Shown here: one piece after another, positions 22,615 to 32,511 of the stretch
Numbering within the stretch: position 1 is the first letter of the stretch
Layout: each line of letters begins with the position of its first letter
Origin: Knufia peltigerae
Taxonomy: Eukaryota > Ascomycota > Eurotiomycetes > Chaetothyriales > Trichomeriaceae
DNA length: 64,000 bases
Direction of reading: 5' to 3'
Assembly (NCBI GenBank): GCA_030247855.1
Contig: JAPDRN010000147.1
Location: forward strand, 17,147 to 81,146
Program-made: the position numbers and the translations under genes
The notes under the pieces: generated by a model
What the model was told of the DNA's origin: nothing
Seen by the model: the letters and a program-made list of their open reading frames with translations, nothing else
Database searches by the model: none

Positions 22615-23861
22615 CTATCCGGTTGGTTTCTGCCCGTAGACCACCTTCATCCTGTGAATCGCATGGACTTTGGGGTTTCGGATGTCCCTCCTGACGTTGG
22701 CGCAGAGGACGAGGACCTCCTCCACCGACCATCCCAGGACGCTCGTGAGGAGGCGCAGGGTCCAGTTCTCCAGGCCCGAGTCGACGTGGGCGCGACACCA
22801 TGCGCCCAGGGTCTTGAACTCGGGGTTCTGTGGCCACGGCCCGATTGGCCATTTGTAGGGAAACTCGGCGACGGACCGGAAGCCGGCGTCGAGCATGTGT
22901 GAGCGCATGCCGTCGAGCACCTGCAGTTCGCGGTTCAGTACCCTGTGGCACTCGGGGCCGACGCGGTTCCAGGCCTCGATGCCGCCGTTGGGCGGGATGG
23001 TGTCGTCGTCGCTGGTGAACTGCGCCGAGTACTCGGCCTGTTCGAGCCAGCCGCCCGGCTTGAGGGCCGTCATGCACTGCGCGTACAGCGCCGGCCAGTC
23101 GGTGATGGAGCCGTGTAAGCCTCGGATGTGGATGAGGTCAAACGAGTTTGGTGGGAACGTCCATTCGGCTTCCACGTCGTCGACTTCGAAACGCACATTT
23201 GGAGGTATCCAAGTCGGCTGGGTGGGCGATAGATCGGTGCCGGTGACGACGGCGGACGGGTAGGCGTCGGCGACGTCGATTGCCCAGGTACCTGTGCCGG
23301 TGCCGAGGTCGAGGATCTTAGAAGGGTCGGGATCAATTGGGGCGAGGAAGAGTTTGTTGCCGAGAGTCTTGGTGTAAAGCTCATGACCTATATCGAGGTG
23401 TTCGTTGGCAGCTTCATCGTTTGAACCCCTGGCGCAAGCCAGCGTCAGTGTCGATCCAAGGACCCCGAAGTATCATCGAGTAAATCTTTTTTTTCCGATA
23501 GACGACGAGTCAAGATGGCAAGAAAAAGGAACAAAATGGACAGGGAACAACCGTACCAGTATTTGCCGTCCATGTATGCGTGGTATGTGCGGCCATTCTC
23601 GACGCGATAATCACGTATCCACGACGATATGGATGTTGTTTCTGATACGCTTTATGCTGTTAGTATTGAAGTTCTACGCCGGCCTTCCAGATACTACACT
23701 TACGCATCGCCGCCGTACGTAGAGTCGGGATCGTCGTCAACATGCTAGTGGCAATTCATCAGCGCCTCGGATGAGCACAAAGGGAGAGCTCAACGAACAG
23801 GATCAGGAGCGATGTCTCTCGAGTCTTCACCTTCGCCGGTCTCTTGGATCTCCGGACACAT
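22615..23861 (-). CDS. LaeA-like SAM-dependent methyltransferase
   Basis: Four exons, 23861-23799, 23744-23704, 23649-23557 and 23428-22615, give 336 residues with clean GT-AG introns of 54, 54 and 128 bp. The order of blocks is typical: an acidic DDDPDSTYGGDA leader, SISSWIRDYRVENGRTYHAY, HLDIGHELYT, SAM motif I ILDLGTGTGTWAIDVAD, then WTFPPNSFDLIHIR and LKPGGWLEQAEYS. The family includes the secondary-metabolism regulator LaeA and many paralogues. This gene is one of two such proteins in the window and need not be LaeA itself. The start is the first ATG that splices in frame to the acidic leader. Confidence 0.85.
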
Positions 23862-24775
23862 TGCGTCGTTAAGCCTCGCGGTAGGAAACGAAGCTATACC
23901 TTGCACGTCTCGGCTACCCGCTACCAGTGGACGTGCACGCGTTCCACTTGGGTGAACAAGGATGAGGAAGAAAATGAGCTTTGTCGAAATCCCCTCGCGT
24001 CCACAAAGATTTAGATATGTTATACGACGAGGAGTGGGCGACAGACTGTGTCCTTATTCGATATCGGTGATGTTAAATGGTAGGATGTAGTGGTGATTCT
24101 GGTGAAAGGACATTGAGAAGAACTCAATTCCGTGGGAGTGAAAGCTCTTGAGGCGGAACGGAAAGGACGTATTAGCCCTTCTGGATAGCGGGAAGTCCCT
24201 GTTTTAGGCCTTTCGCGGCTGAGGGCTGGCGGGGCTTGCCGGGTGATCACAGGGACTGTGACAGACGGAGTGAGGCACTTTGGGGGCACCGGGATGCGCC
24301 TAAAGTGAGAGTCTGTTGGGTCTCAATGGCCCTTATTTGACTTCAAACTACGGGCGGGAATGCGGGAAGGTTTGAGCCAAACGTCCACCATCTTTCAGTA
24401 TACTATACCTTGGTTCACCAATCAGTTATTGTGCCGTATCTTGATTCGAAGCTATATACGCTGTAGGTAACTCGCGTCCCGACAAATCATGCAGAATCAT
24501 CTAGTGGAGTTGTTGAGATTGGCGGAACTATGTGGCTTAGGCATCCAGACTTGGCTGCTGTTTAGCTATATCTCGCCATGGTTCGAAGTGTTTATTGGAC
24601 ACCATTGACCAGTTTAATCATTGAAAGACCCAGTTATACAATAGACAGCTGGCGGCAGACAGTTGGCTCGAAAGCAGCATGTTTGTCAAGATCATCAGCT
24701 TTCAAGTGTTCGATGTGGCAAGGGTCAAATCCTCAGTCTGCCGATAGGATATGTGGAGGGGAGTGTCCTTGTCTA
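23862..24775. other. Upstream region of the LaeA-like gene
   Basis: Tandem arrangement: the promoter of the LaeA-like gene lies at the left end and the 3' flank of the alpha/beta hydrolase at the right. A 90-codon minus ORF at 24020-24289 has no recognisable features. Nothing else is evident. Confidence 0.45.
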
Positions 24776-26012
24776 CTATTCCAAGACAAACCGTGCCCCT
24801 TCGACCGCTTTTGCCATGGCTTCGTGTGCAACTTCAAGCTGGGGGAAGGCGTGGAAATAGTGTGGAAGACCTTCGTAGTAGTCAAGCTTGCTTCTTACGC
24901 CACTCTCCCGCAGACGATAGTCTAGAACAGTGCCATCGTCTCGAAAGCAGTCCTTCTCAGCCGTGACAATGTAGCATGGAGGAAACTTGGAAAGGTCATC
25001 TGCAAGGAGTGGAAAGTGACGTGGACTGTCAAAGTCGATGTTGTAGTGCGCTATAGGGGTCAACCACAAATCAAACCAAACGCAGACATACAATTACTTA
25101 CACCAAATGAATTTGGCAAGCTCTAGGTCAAAGACAGGGGGACCGGAATTGCCATTCTCCACCCATGATGTATACATGTGCTTGTATTTGCCATCGTATT
25201 CCCAATGCAGGGCAACTGCAAAAATCAACACGCAGCCGGTGATGCTGGTATGGTCACCGTCAGCCATGAATCGATAGGCAATCTGTGCCGATAAAAAGGC
25301 ACCAGCTGAGCCTCCGCATAGAACAGTTTTCGATTGATCATCATTCAATTCTTCAGCTTTCTCCCGACACTAGACGAATTAGCAAACGGACATATACGGT
25401 TGGCATGATACTGACCCAGGGCACTACCAGGCACCCAAGGTTGATGATGTCGTCGAGTTTGACAGAAGGAACCTTGGGGTAATTGACACTAATAACCAAG
25501 CATGGGGTCTTCGCAGCAAAGATTCTGCAGTGGGCATCTTCAGTGTCCAAATTGCCAGCAATGTAGCCCCCGCCAGGAAAATAAATCATGAGAGGCAAAG
25601 GTTTGTCGGACGCTGGCTTGTAGATCCGCACGTCAAGTCCGCCATGTTCACTGTCGGTTTTCTCGTCCCCTAGATATTAGGTTGGTCAGGAGTCCGATCA
25701 CTAGAAGTTAAACCTGGCCAGTGTAAGGTGGCAATGTCGAAACTCACTCACACACTGTCATTTCTTCAGGTAGTTCGGGCCACTGTTTCGACATGGCAGC
25801 GAAAACAGCATCGTAGGTAGGGACATCCACGGCAAAGTTTCCAGTCATAACATACCTGCCACCTGAAGCATCTTCAAGCTGGACTACCTGTCAATCTGCA
25901 AGATCACGCACATCTGTATGGTGCCGGGCGGGGATATCAGTCAGGATAAACTTACAGCCAGCCATTCGGGGCGATAGCCATCACGAGATGAGCTCTGGTG
26001 TGATTCTCCCAT
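24776..26012 (-). CDS. Alpha/beta hydrolase fold-3 esterase (HSL family)
   Basis: Five exons, 26012-25956, 25887-25752, 25669-25416, 25369-25102 and 25050-24776, encode 329 residues; all phases match. It is an HSL-type carboxylesterase or lipase, probably cytosolic (no signal peptide). The nucleophile is in GGSAG, the acid in EKDCFRDDG and the base in LPHYFHAF. The oxyanion-hole motif reads FPGGGY where the family normally has HGGG, so the His is replaced by Pro while the glycines remain. The substrate is unknown. The gene is divergent from EMC1, with 280 bp between start codons. The first exon is short (MGESHQSSSRDGYRPEW) but leads into VVQLEDASGG in frame. Confidence 0.82.
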
Positions 26013-26292
26013 GTTGATCGACGCTGAGGTGATATATCCAAGATGAGATTTATCTGGAGATACGCCAATAGCTCTGGAGAGTGAACTTGAAGCTGTCACT
26101 GATTGCGGATACGATCTGGACTCCTACTTAGTAGCGCCAATACGTGTCCAGCATCCTCTATCAACTTCAAAAGACACCCGGGCGCTGTCATTTGATCTTC
26201 TACTTACTGTGTACACTAACACTGCGGCCAGTCAATTGAGACTCACTCAACTCAGCAACGGATGTCCACGACATCTACGCCATAATCACAGG

Positions 26293-29178
26293 ATGAGGCT
26301 GCATGGAGTCCTCTCCATATTTGCGTCCCTAGTTGTGACAACAACAGCGATCTTCGCCGATGAAGCCTTCCACATAGACTACCAGTATAGCCTCCTAGGC
26401 AAGCCGCAACCACATGCCACCTTTTTCCGCAAACCTCATCCCTCTACAAACGCATCTCTTCTGTACACGGTCTCCGACAAGGCAGTGCTAGGTGCTGTGA
26501 ACCCGAAAGATGGATCTCTACTCTGGCGACAAGCATTGGCAGGACAGCCAGTGGAAAGTGCTTCAAGCTCTTTTTTGATTTTATCAGAAAATGACGGCCA
26601 GGTTATAAGCGGCCACGAGCAAACAGTTGCATGTTGGAATGCTTTGGATGGCAAGCTTGCGTGGGAACATACATTTGCAGCTGGAGCAGAGATCGCAGGC
26701 GTGCAGTCCGCTCCTGCCCTCGAATCGACCCCCAGCGGCGCTTCGCAAGATGTCGTGGTTTTGACGGTGCCAACAACTTCAACGGGACACGCGACCGTTA
26801 TCCGTTTGGCTGGTGACGGAAGTGGTGTCAAATGGCAACACACAGACTCAAGCCACACCGAAGGCGCATCGGCGTCGATCGTCACATTAGGAAAACATGT
26901 CTATTATATTTCGAAGTCTCATGGCCTCCTAGCTGGTAGCAAAGCGAGGGTCGTCACCTTGGACAGTGTTTCTGGTCACGAAGTCGACTCCAGCAGTGTT
27001 GCTGTGGACTCGGAAGCATTGGGCACCAATGGACAACTTGCTGCAGCCTCGGGCTCGAGCTTTCCCTTTCTGCTAACATCCGAAAAGCCCTACAAGTCGA
27101 TTAAGTTCAGTCTGCTGGGAAACTCGAAGCCCGTGACACTGGCACTAGAGGATAAAGGGGATGAAATTGAACGCGTGAGCGTTCATTATCCCTGCCATCC
27201 AGCAGCTGCGGCACATTTCTTGTTGCACGTGCAAGGAAAGAAACGCCACTGGGCAGAGGTCTACCATGTCAACACAAAGTCTGGCGATGTGAAGAAAGCA
27301 TATTCGTTCCCGGCAACCGAAGAACACAGTACATTTGCTGCGACCAACAATGACGCATCTGTGTACTTTGTGCGCTCAACTGAGACTGAAGTTCTTCTCT
27401 ATTCCTCAGAATCACATGGACAATTGGGTCGATGGCAACGATCAAGCGTGCTTATACCCCGCGATGGCTATCCTGCGTATGCCATTGCTGAAGTTGTGAG
27501 CCGAGGGAAAGCTAGCCATGCTGTTCGAGTTGCAGAGTTGTCGACAAAAGGAGTTTGGTCTTTGATACGTAACGGAGAGGCACAATGGGCTCGACCGGAA
27601 ATGCTTGCATATGTATATATTGCTGCATGGGCTGAAGATGAAGGTCCGGATGCTTTAGCCGAGGAGCTCGATTTGGAACTATCCGTCAACCCTTTGACAG
27701 CGTATATTCATCGACTGAAGAGGCACCTGCTCGATCTGCAACACCTCCCAGAATATCTGCAAGCACTCCCAGCTGCAATCCTCACGCCGTCTCCGGATGC
27801 CGAATCGAGCGCGCGGAAGAGTCTCGTGGGAACAAAGACTGTTGTGGTGGGCACAAGCCGCAAGGAATTAATCGCTTTGGATGCATCCAATGGTGGTGTG
27901 GTCAAATGGCAACAAGATTTGACTGCACAGATGGCTGATGGCATCGAAATGCAATCGATCACAGTAACTGAGGGGCGAGTTTCGGCGTATCTCTCGGATG
28001 GTTCTTTGATGGTACTCAATGCTACAGAAGGTACCCTGATAGAGCATCAGCGTGGGTCTATCCCCATCGTCGACCTTGTCCAAGTTCCCGGGAGCACAGC
28101 AGGCGCAGTGATCAAGATTGACTCTCATGGCATTCCTCATCCAGCCACAGACTTTGCCCCAAGTCATCCCATCGAAGGAAATGTCGTGGTTACAATTGAC
28201 GGAGATGGAAAGGCATTTGGCTGGACCATTGGCTCGACTGTCAAGAAGACCTGGACCTTGCAACCACAGGCAGGGTTCAAAATCAGCAGGGCTGTTGCGA
28301 GAGCAGAACATGACCCAGTAGCGTCGATTGGGAAGGTTCTGGGCGACAGGTCTGTTCTCTACAAGTATCTGTCCCCCAATATTGCACTTTTGATTGCCCA
28401 ATCAGAGTCTTCATTGACGGTGTACTTGATCAACGCCGTGACCGGCGCCGTCCTCCACACCTCGACTCACCAGGGAGTTCTGCCTCAAACTGAAACGCCT
28501 GCAGTCATTTCGGAGAACTGGTATGCCTATTCATTCACAAGCCAAGACCCTGCTACATCCGCCCTGTCTAGCCAAATCATCATCTCTGAGCTCTACGAGT
28601 CATCCACGGCCAATGACCGTGGTGCATTGGCTGCTAGGTCGAATTATTCAACCTTTGGCCCTGATGCTGGGGTCGAACCTCACGTTATTTCCCAAGCTTT
28701 TACCATCGGCCAACCAATCTCACATCTTGCTGTGTCTCAGACCAGCCAGGGCATCACCAGCCGACAGCTACTTGCGACGCTACCAGAGTCGAACGCTGTA
28801 GTTGGTATTCCACGGGAGATTCTTGATGCTCGAAGGCCGGTGGATCGCGATCCTACAAGTACAGAGCGCGAAGAAGGGTTGATGCGGTATTCCCCGGTGC
28901 TCGAATTCGACCCGAGATGGTTCCTGACACACTCACGAGAGGTTATGGGCATCAAGAAGGTTACGGCATCGCCAAGCCTTCTTGAAAGCACCAGTGTGGT
29001 GTTTGCATTTGGACACGACGTGTTCGGAACGCAAATAACCCCCAGTATGGCTTTTGATATACTCGGGAAGGGCTTCAACAAGCCACAGCTTGTTTTGACG
29101 GTGGTTGCTCTGGCCGCCGGAGTGATGGCGGTCAGGCCACTGGTGAGAAAGAAGACAGTAGATGGACGATGGAAGTAG
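26293..29178 (+). CDS. EMC1: ER membrane protein complex subunit 1
   Basis: EMC1 is the large lumenal scaffold of the ER membrane complex that inserts tail-anchored and multipass proteins. The single-exon product is 961 residues from the ATG at 26293, chosen because it begins a clear signal peptide (MRLHGVLSIFASLVVTTTAIFA). A further in-frame ATG at 26209 would add 28 polar residues before it. The body has PQQ-like beta-propeller repeats (VNPKDGSLLWRQ, ALDGKLAWEH, ALDASNGGVVKWQ), the C-terminal EMC1 domain (DUF1620) with YSFTSQ and PREILDARRP blocks, and one membrane anchor near the end (LVLTVVALAAGVMAV) followed by a short basic cytosolic tail. Length and layout match the family. Confidence 0.93.
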   Translation: MRLHGVLSIFASLVVTTTAIFADEAFHIDYQYSLLGKPQPHATFFRKPHPSTNASLLYTVSDKAVLGAVNPKDGSLLWRQALAGQPVESASSSFLILSENDGQVISGHEQTVACWNALDGKLAWEHTFAAGAEIAGVQSAPALESTPSGASQDVVVLTVPTTSTGHATVIRLAGDGSGVKWQHTDSSHTEGASASIVTLGKHVYYISKSHGLLAGSKARVVTLDSVSGHEVDSSSVAVDSEALGTNGQLAAASGSSFPFLLTSEKPYKSIKFSLLGNSKPVTLALEDKGDEIERVSVHYPCHPAAAAHFLLHVQGKKRHWAEVYHVNTKSGDVKKAYSFPATEEHSTFAATNNDASVYFVRSTETEVLLYSSESHGQLGRWQRSSVLIPRDGYPAYAIAEVVSRGKASHAVRVAELSTKGVWSLIRNGEAQWARPEMLAYVYIAAWAEDEGPDALAEELDLELSVNPLTAYIHRLKRHLLDLQHLPEYLQALPAAILTPSPDAESSARKSLVGTKTVVVGTSRKELIALDASNGGVVKWQQDLTAQMADGIEMQSITVTEGRVSAYLSDGSLMVLNATEGTLIEHQRGSIPIVDLVQVPGSTAGAVIKIDSHGIPHPATDFAPSHPIEGNVVVTIDGDGKAFGWTIGSTVKKTWTLQPQAGFKISRAVARAEHDPVASIGKVLGDRSVLYKYLSPNIALLIAQSESSLTVYLINAVTGAVLHTSTHQGVLPQTETPAVISENWYAYSFTSQDPATSALSSQIIISELYESSTANDRGALAARSNYSTFGPDAGVEPHVISQAFTIGQPISHLAVSQTSQGITSRQLLATLPESNAVVGIPREILDARRPVDRDPTSTEREEGLMRYSPVLEFDPRWFLTHSREVMGIKKVTASPSLLESTSVVFAFGHDVFGTQITPSMAFDILGKGFNKPQLVLTVVALAAGVMAVRPLVRKKTVDGRWK

Positions 29179-30204
29179 GGGGAAATGTACTATCAGCGGC
29201 ACGGGACTTGAATACATTCTGTAGTAGGCACAAAAGAGATAGACATGGGTTAATAGAGACCCTGGATCTGGCGGTTTCCTTTCTTTTCTCCTGTACCCCA
29301 ATTCACCATTCACTTCAGTTCTGCGAGCACAGGTCCAAAAAGAGAAACAAAAAGTTTGGATGGTCGAACCCCCGGCTCTGCTGTTACTTATCCCGACTAT
29401 GACCTTTCACACCTCCTTTTGAAGAAGAGATGCTACAGTAGTCATGGAAACCTGCCAGACTCCCAGTTTTAATCCCACTAGGCGAAGTTTCCAAGGATAA
29501 GCCCAACCTCCAAACCATTAGGACAAAGTCGCTATTCGACGTGGTGAGTCTTTGGTAGTGGGCCATCAAGGCGATTCTTTGTTGAGAGAAATTTCACTTT
29601 TAAAACACATGACATCTGAATTATCGGTAGGTGGGTCTGGCATATATTCACTGATAGAGATTCAGGTGCAGTAGCAGGCACTGAGACTCTAAGCAGGCGA
29701 AGTGAAGTCGACATTGATGTTGTACATACATAGGTCTTGCAAGGCTATACGAGTACGAGTACAAGGCCAAGACGCACAGGTCGAGTCTAACCGCGAAGGG
29801 TATAGAAGCATCTCGAAGGTTCCAAATACAATGGGCCATGACGATCGTGCTATAGGCGGGCATGTCACCAGTTTCCGGTTGCGCTTTCAAGCACTTCAAG
29901 TCACCTTAGCACTTTCTTTACGTCTGCTCACTTTTCCATGCAAAGTCACAGTACACGGACTCTCGTACCAGTTGAAATCCTGATCTGCAGGTTGTGAGAA
30001 TCCTTCATCTGGACTCTTTAGTCTTCTATTGCTCCACACACCTAAATCACGCAGCCAGCCGGCTTCTCTCTGCCGTCATTCAGCCTTGCTCTTCTCTCTC
30101 TTTGATGTTTTATTCCTGCATCCTTCTTCTTCTTCAATCATTCACGACACAAAAGAAAGTTTCACATAAACCCAAATTTACTCGCCCATAACTAGACCTA
30201 CAAT
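29179..30204. promoter_or_regulatory. EMC1 3' flank and J-protein promoter
   Basis: Contains a heat-shock-element-like array at 29805-29822 and further GAAnnTTC palindromes at 29484-29491 and 29588-29595. It also holds overlapping TACGAGTA words at 29748-29761 and a long pyrimidine-rich leader before the ATG at 30205. No gene is supported. Confidence 0.5.
29805..29822. promoter_or_regulatory. Putative heat shock element upstream of the J-protein gene
   Basis: Four 5-bp units in phase: GAA at 29805, ATC (one mismatch to TTC) at 29810, GAA at 29815 and TTC at 29820. This fits the alternating nGAAn/nTTCn consensus bound by heat shock factor, in a plausible promoter position about 385 bp before the start codon. 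Motif match only. Confidence 0.4.
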
Positions 30205-31326
30205 ATGGTAGCAGAAACCAAACTCTACGATGCCCTTTCAATCTCTCCTACTGCCACACAAGATGAAATCAAGAAAGCATACCGGAAAGCTGCCCTGAAG
30301 TTCCACCCGGACAAAAACAAAGACAACCCAAATGCAGCAGAAAAATTCAAAGAAGTGTCACAGGCCTATGAGGTGTTGTCAGATCCAGAGAAGCGGAAGG
30401 TGTACGATCAATATGGCTTGGAGTTCTTATTAAGAGGAGGGCAGGCTCCCCCTCCAGGTGCGGAGGGTATGGATGGCATGCCTGGAGGTGGATTCGCAGG
30501 AGGTATGCCTGGCGGCTTCAGTTTCGGTGGAATGCCTGGCGGTGGTACTCGCTCATTCCACTTCAGTACCAATGGCGGGCAAGGTTTCAGCTTTTCAGAC
30601 CCCAACGACATTTTCTCCAGCTTTGCTCGTGGTGGTGCAGGTGGGGGTGGAGCTGCCGGTGCAGACGATGAAGACATTTTCAACTTATTCGGCGGTGGTG
30701 CCTTCGGCGGTGGACGTGGCGGTCCTAGGAGGAGCACGGGAGGATTTTCAGGCTCGTTCGGTGGACGACAACCCCGACCTCAGACGCCCGAAGTCTCGGT
30801 GGTAGAACGACAGCTACCTGTCACGCTCGAGGAGTTGTCCAAAGGAGCTCACAAGAAGATGAAGATCAAGAGGAAGACATTTAACTCTCAAGGACAACGT
30901 GTGACAGAGGATAAAATACTCGAAATGGATATCAAGCCTGGCCTGAAGGCTGGGTCGAAAATTAAGTTCTCTGGAGTCGGAGATCAAGAGGAAGGCGGGA
31001 CGCAAGATCTACACTTCATTGTCACGGAGAAACCACATGCAACACTGACGCGAGACGGCGACGATCTAAGGACAACGATCGAGTTGGACTTGAAGGAGGC
31101 CCTTACAGGTTGGAAACGGACTGTAACGACGATCGATGGAAAACAGTTGAGTGTCTCGGGTGCCGGACCTACTCAGCCTGGATATGAAGAAAGATTTCCC
31201 GGCCTAGGCATGCCTATCAGCAAGAAGCCAGGCGAGAGAGGCGATTTTGTGGTCCAAGTCAAGGTCAATTTCCCTCGGTCTCTGACGGCGGCACAAAAGG
31301 CAAAGATCAAGGAAGCACTACCATAG
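30205..31326 (+). CDS. Class B Hsp40/J-protein (Sis1/Psi1 type)
   Basis: Cochaperone that stimulates Hsp70 ATPase activity in the cytosol and nucleus. The 373-residue single-exon product has an N-terminal J-domain with the HPD tripeptide (residues about 34-36). A Gly/Phe/Met-rich region spans about 75-190. There is no CxxCxGxG zinc-finger domain, hence class B. The two beta-sandwich substrate-binding domains (from VERQLPVTLEELSKGAHKKM) end in a short dimerisation tail. Length fits Sis1/DNAJB1. A heat-shock-element-like site upstream is consistent with stress induction. Confidence 0.92.
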   Translation: MVAETKLYDALSISPTATQDEIKKAYRKAALKFHPDKNKDNPNAAEKFKEVSQAYEVLSDPEKRKVYDQYGLEFLLRGGQAPPPGAEGMDGMPGGGFAGGMPGGFSFGGMPGGGTRSFHFSTNGGQGFSFSDPNDIFSSFARGGAGGGGAAGADDEDIFNLFGGGAFGGGRGGPRRSTGGFSGSFGGRQPRPQTPEVSVVERQLPVTLEELSKGAHKKMKIKRKTFNSQGQRVTEDKILEMDIKPGLKAGSKIKFSGVGDQEEGGTQDLHFIVTEKPHATLTRDGDDLRTTIELDLKEALTGWKRTVTTIDGKQLSVSGAGPTQPGYEERFPGLGMPISKKPGERGDFVVQVKVNFPRSLTAAQKAKIKEALP

Positions 31327-32511
31327 ACGACATCAGTCGCCACGAGATGGTGTGTTTAGATGCACAAACTTTTAAGGAGCCCGATCTTGTCTCATTGAAG
31401 AAAGATGCCTTCATGGGCATGTGGTCCGGACAACCCAGAATTTTGTCGAACGTCATGGACTCAACAATGATTTGCAGAAGACGAGCAATTTCAGGGTTGC
31501 ATTGTTATGCGACTTTTTTCAAGAACGTGTGAAGGAGCACTGGCGTTTGGATCTCAAATATGCCATGAAAATGCCAGCAATTGAAGCGAATGGAGCTTTT
31601 GTTATAGGTCATGAGATCGTCAATTCTGCACAGGGAGACAATCGACGCTGCTGCTATTTATTCCCATTGCCATAAGCAGCAAGCAATGACTGAATGTTGA
31701 GATGAAAAAAAAAGAATTACGATTTGCGTAGTCTACATTTCGTACTTGTTGCGTGTAATTAATTAGTTAATAAAATCACAATCTTACCAGAAGCTGTGAA
31801 AAGCCCAAGTCTATCGCTCCTGTCGTATTTATATTTGGTATATTCCTCTACGTTTGATTTTGTACTACTTTTGACTCGTAAATACTCACAAAACCTTCAA
31901 ACTTCTACCAACAACTCTATCGTGCGAGATTGGTATATTGTATGAATCATCGCCGTCATGCTGTCTCTTTCAAGGAGGCTGGGATCTTTTTGGGAGGGCT
32001 ATTCAACCGTGTTACCACCACATCGTGGGCGAGACTATGGTACAAAATGTGCTCTCTCAGCCTCACCAACGCGCAGGGACTTTTCGCCTCGCCGGATCTA
32101 GACTCAGCCACCCTGCACTGCATCCCACACCTCCCCCTAAGGCCCAGACTTGTTTCTTTGCATAAGCGTCAAGGAAAGTCACACATCGAGACGAATCACC
32201 GTCTTCCCTACCAGCCAACCACCACGAAAGTTCGCCTGTGGCTACACAGGCAAAAGGACCTCCTGACGCGCGTTTCTGGCCCAGTTGCATCTCCAGCCGA
32301 CGTGCATTTCCAATACTCCTAGTCTGGAATTCGACGAATTCACGAGGTCGGAATGGACATCTGCAAGCGATCGACAGCATGGAGGCTGCCTGCAGAGATG
32401 GCACATGTTGCCTCGAAGAACACCCGGCAATCTCTTCGTCAATAAGTATCTGCTGGTCGCTCTTGACGCTCGATTCTCTGAAGCTGTTCCACCTCTTCTC
32501 AGCCTCAGACA
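31327..32511. other. Intergenic interval between the J-protein and HET-domain genes
   Basis: The left part is a probable 3' UTR with an AT-rich stretch (31757-31785). ORFs at 31421-31675 and 31930-32322 lack recognisable features. The right end is the likely promoter of the HET gene. An upstream exon of that gene cannot be excluded. Confidence 0.45.

Noticed and set aside
24020..24289. 89-residue minus ORF upstream of the LaeA-like gene
   Set aside because: Ser/Pro/Thr-rich without conserved blocks; probably promoter sequence.
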